Assembly: GCA_030618495.1 (NCBI GenBank)
Contig: JAUXDE010000106.1
Coordinates: 1-5,745, forward strand
Direction: 5' to 3'
From: Clostridia bacterium
Lineage (GTDB): Bacteria; UBA6262; WVXT01; JAUXBS01
Length of the DNA: 5,745 nt
In this document: in pieces, positions 5,498 through 5,745 of the stretch
How positions within the stretch are numbered: the stretch's first letter is position 1
Layout of the letters: every line of letters begins with the position of its first letter
Notes under the pieces: model-generated
The model's database searches: none
The model's input: the letters and a program-made list of their open reading frames with translations, nothing else
What the model was told of the DNA's origin: nothing
Position numbers and translations under genes: made by a program

Positions 5498-5745
5498 TTA
5501 TTCGATACTAACGGTTACTGTCGGTTTATCCAGTGATGCTCCGCTCCCGCTGATAACCACTAAATCGGTCACGTCAAAGATGAAGTTTATTGAAGTCTGA
5601 ACACTATCCTCTATTATAAACGCTGCCGATAAGGTGTTATCGGTAGTCTTCCACACGTAAGGGTTGTTAGCAGCGTAGCCGGTCAGGCTTCCCTCAACAG
5701 TTGTGGTACCAACTACAACCTCGCCGGTTATTTCATCCCCTATTT
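5498..5745 (-). CDS. C-terminal end of an unrecognised beta-rich protein (partial)
   Basis: On the - strand a frame is open from the window edge to a TAA at 5498-5500, giving the last 81 residues of a protein whose start lies beyond base 5745. I do not recognise it. The visible part begins IGDEITGEVVVGTTTVEGS, continues with AANNPYVWKTTDNT and FIIEDSVQTSINFIFDVTD, and ends GASLDKPTVTVSIE. Alternating hydrophobic residues with many Thr, Val, Ser, Gly and Asn, and no Cys, suggest a beta-sandwich of the kind found in secreted or surface proteins. No LPXTG, PEP-CTERM or terminal membrane helix is visible. Support for coding: an uninterrupted 82-codon frame, plausible composition, and a terminator just past its stop. 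It is convergent with the helicase, with 77 bp between stop codons. Function unknown. Confidence 0.65.
   Translation of the reverse strand, partial: IGDEITGEVVVGTTTVEGSLTGYAANNPYVWKTTDNTLSAAFIIEDSVQTSINFIFDVTDLVVISGSGASLDKPTVTVSIE

Noticed and set aside
1-5745. CRISPR array, tRNA, rRNA, transposase or attachment site
   Set aside because: No regularly spaced direct repeats, cloverleaf-like segments, rRNA-like stretches or transposase motifs were seen; almost all of the window is accounted for by coding sequence.

Overview
The window looks like a chromosomal segment from a Gram-negative-type, probably uncultured bacterium. The cues are a multi-span GT-C/TPR protein of the TMTC kind, an UvrD/PcrA helicase, mixed base composition, and a CCTGAGCCTGTTGAATGGG-type interspersed repeat of the sort I associate with environmental genomes. 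The sequence alone does not fix the phylum.

Layout. Bases 1-14 are AT-rich and show nothing. Bases 15-43 carry a perfect sigma70-type promoter (TTGACA, 17 bp, TATAAT). It opens five tightly packed + strand genes: hipB (76-276), hipS (263-589), hipT (586-1500), a TMTC-like membrane/TPR protein (1500-3467) and an UvrD/PcrA-like helicase (3471-5420). Junctions are a 14-nt overlap, a 4-nt ATGA overlap, a 1-nt TAATG overlap and a 3-nt gap. A terminator follows at 5421-5459. Within a larger three-armed inverted repeat it also serves a convergent - strand gene, whose last 81 codons (5498-5745) run off the window edge.

The first three genes form a tripartite HipBST-type toxin-antitoxin module. HipB is a small DNA-binding protein. 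HipS corresponds to the N-terminal subdomain of classical HipA, made as a separate protein. HipT is the Ser/Thr kinase core with an SIS motif in its Gly-rich loop. Two candidate autoregulatory operators are visible: TATAC-N8-GTATA inside the promoter spacer, with the same geometry as the E. coli hipBA operators, and a perfect 16-bp palindrome centred on the hipB start codon.

The downstream pair are not obvious toxin-antitoxin partners. One is a predicted membrane glycosyltransferase-like protein with C-terminal TPRs, the other a DNA repair helicase lacking the usual C-terminal extension. No strong internal promoter or terminator separates them from hipT, so as drawn they would share the hip transcript. 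The hip genes are clearly more AT-rich than the helicase (hand counts: 16/60 G+C at 61-120, 35/60 at 5221-5280), which suggests that the module was acquired upstream of an older gene pair. A GC-rich palindromic repeat is embedded in frame in the membrane protein gene (about 1997-2085).
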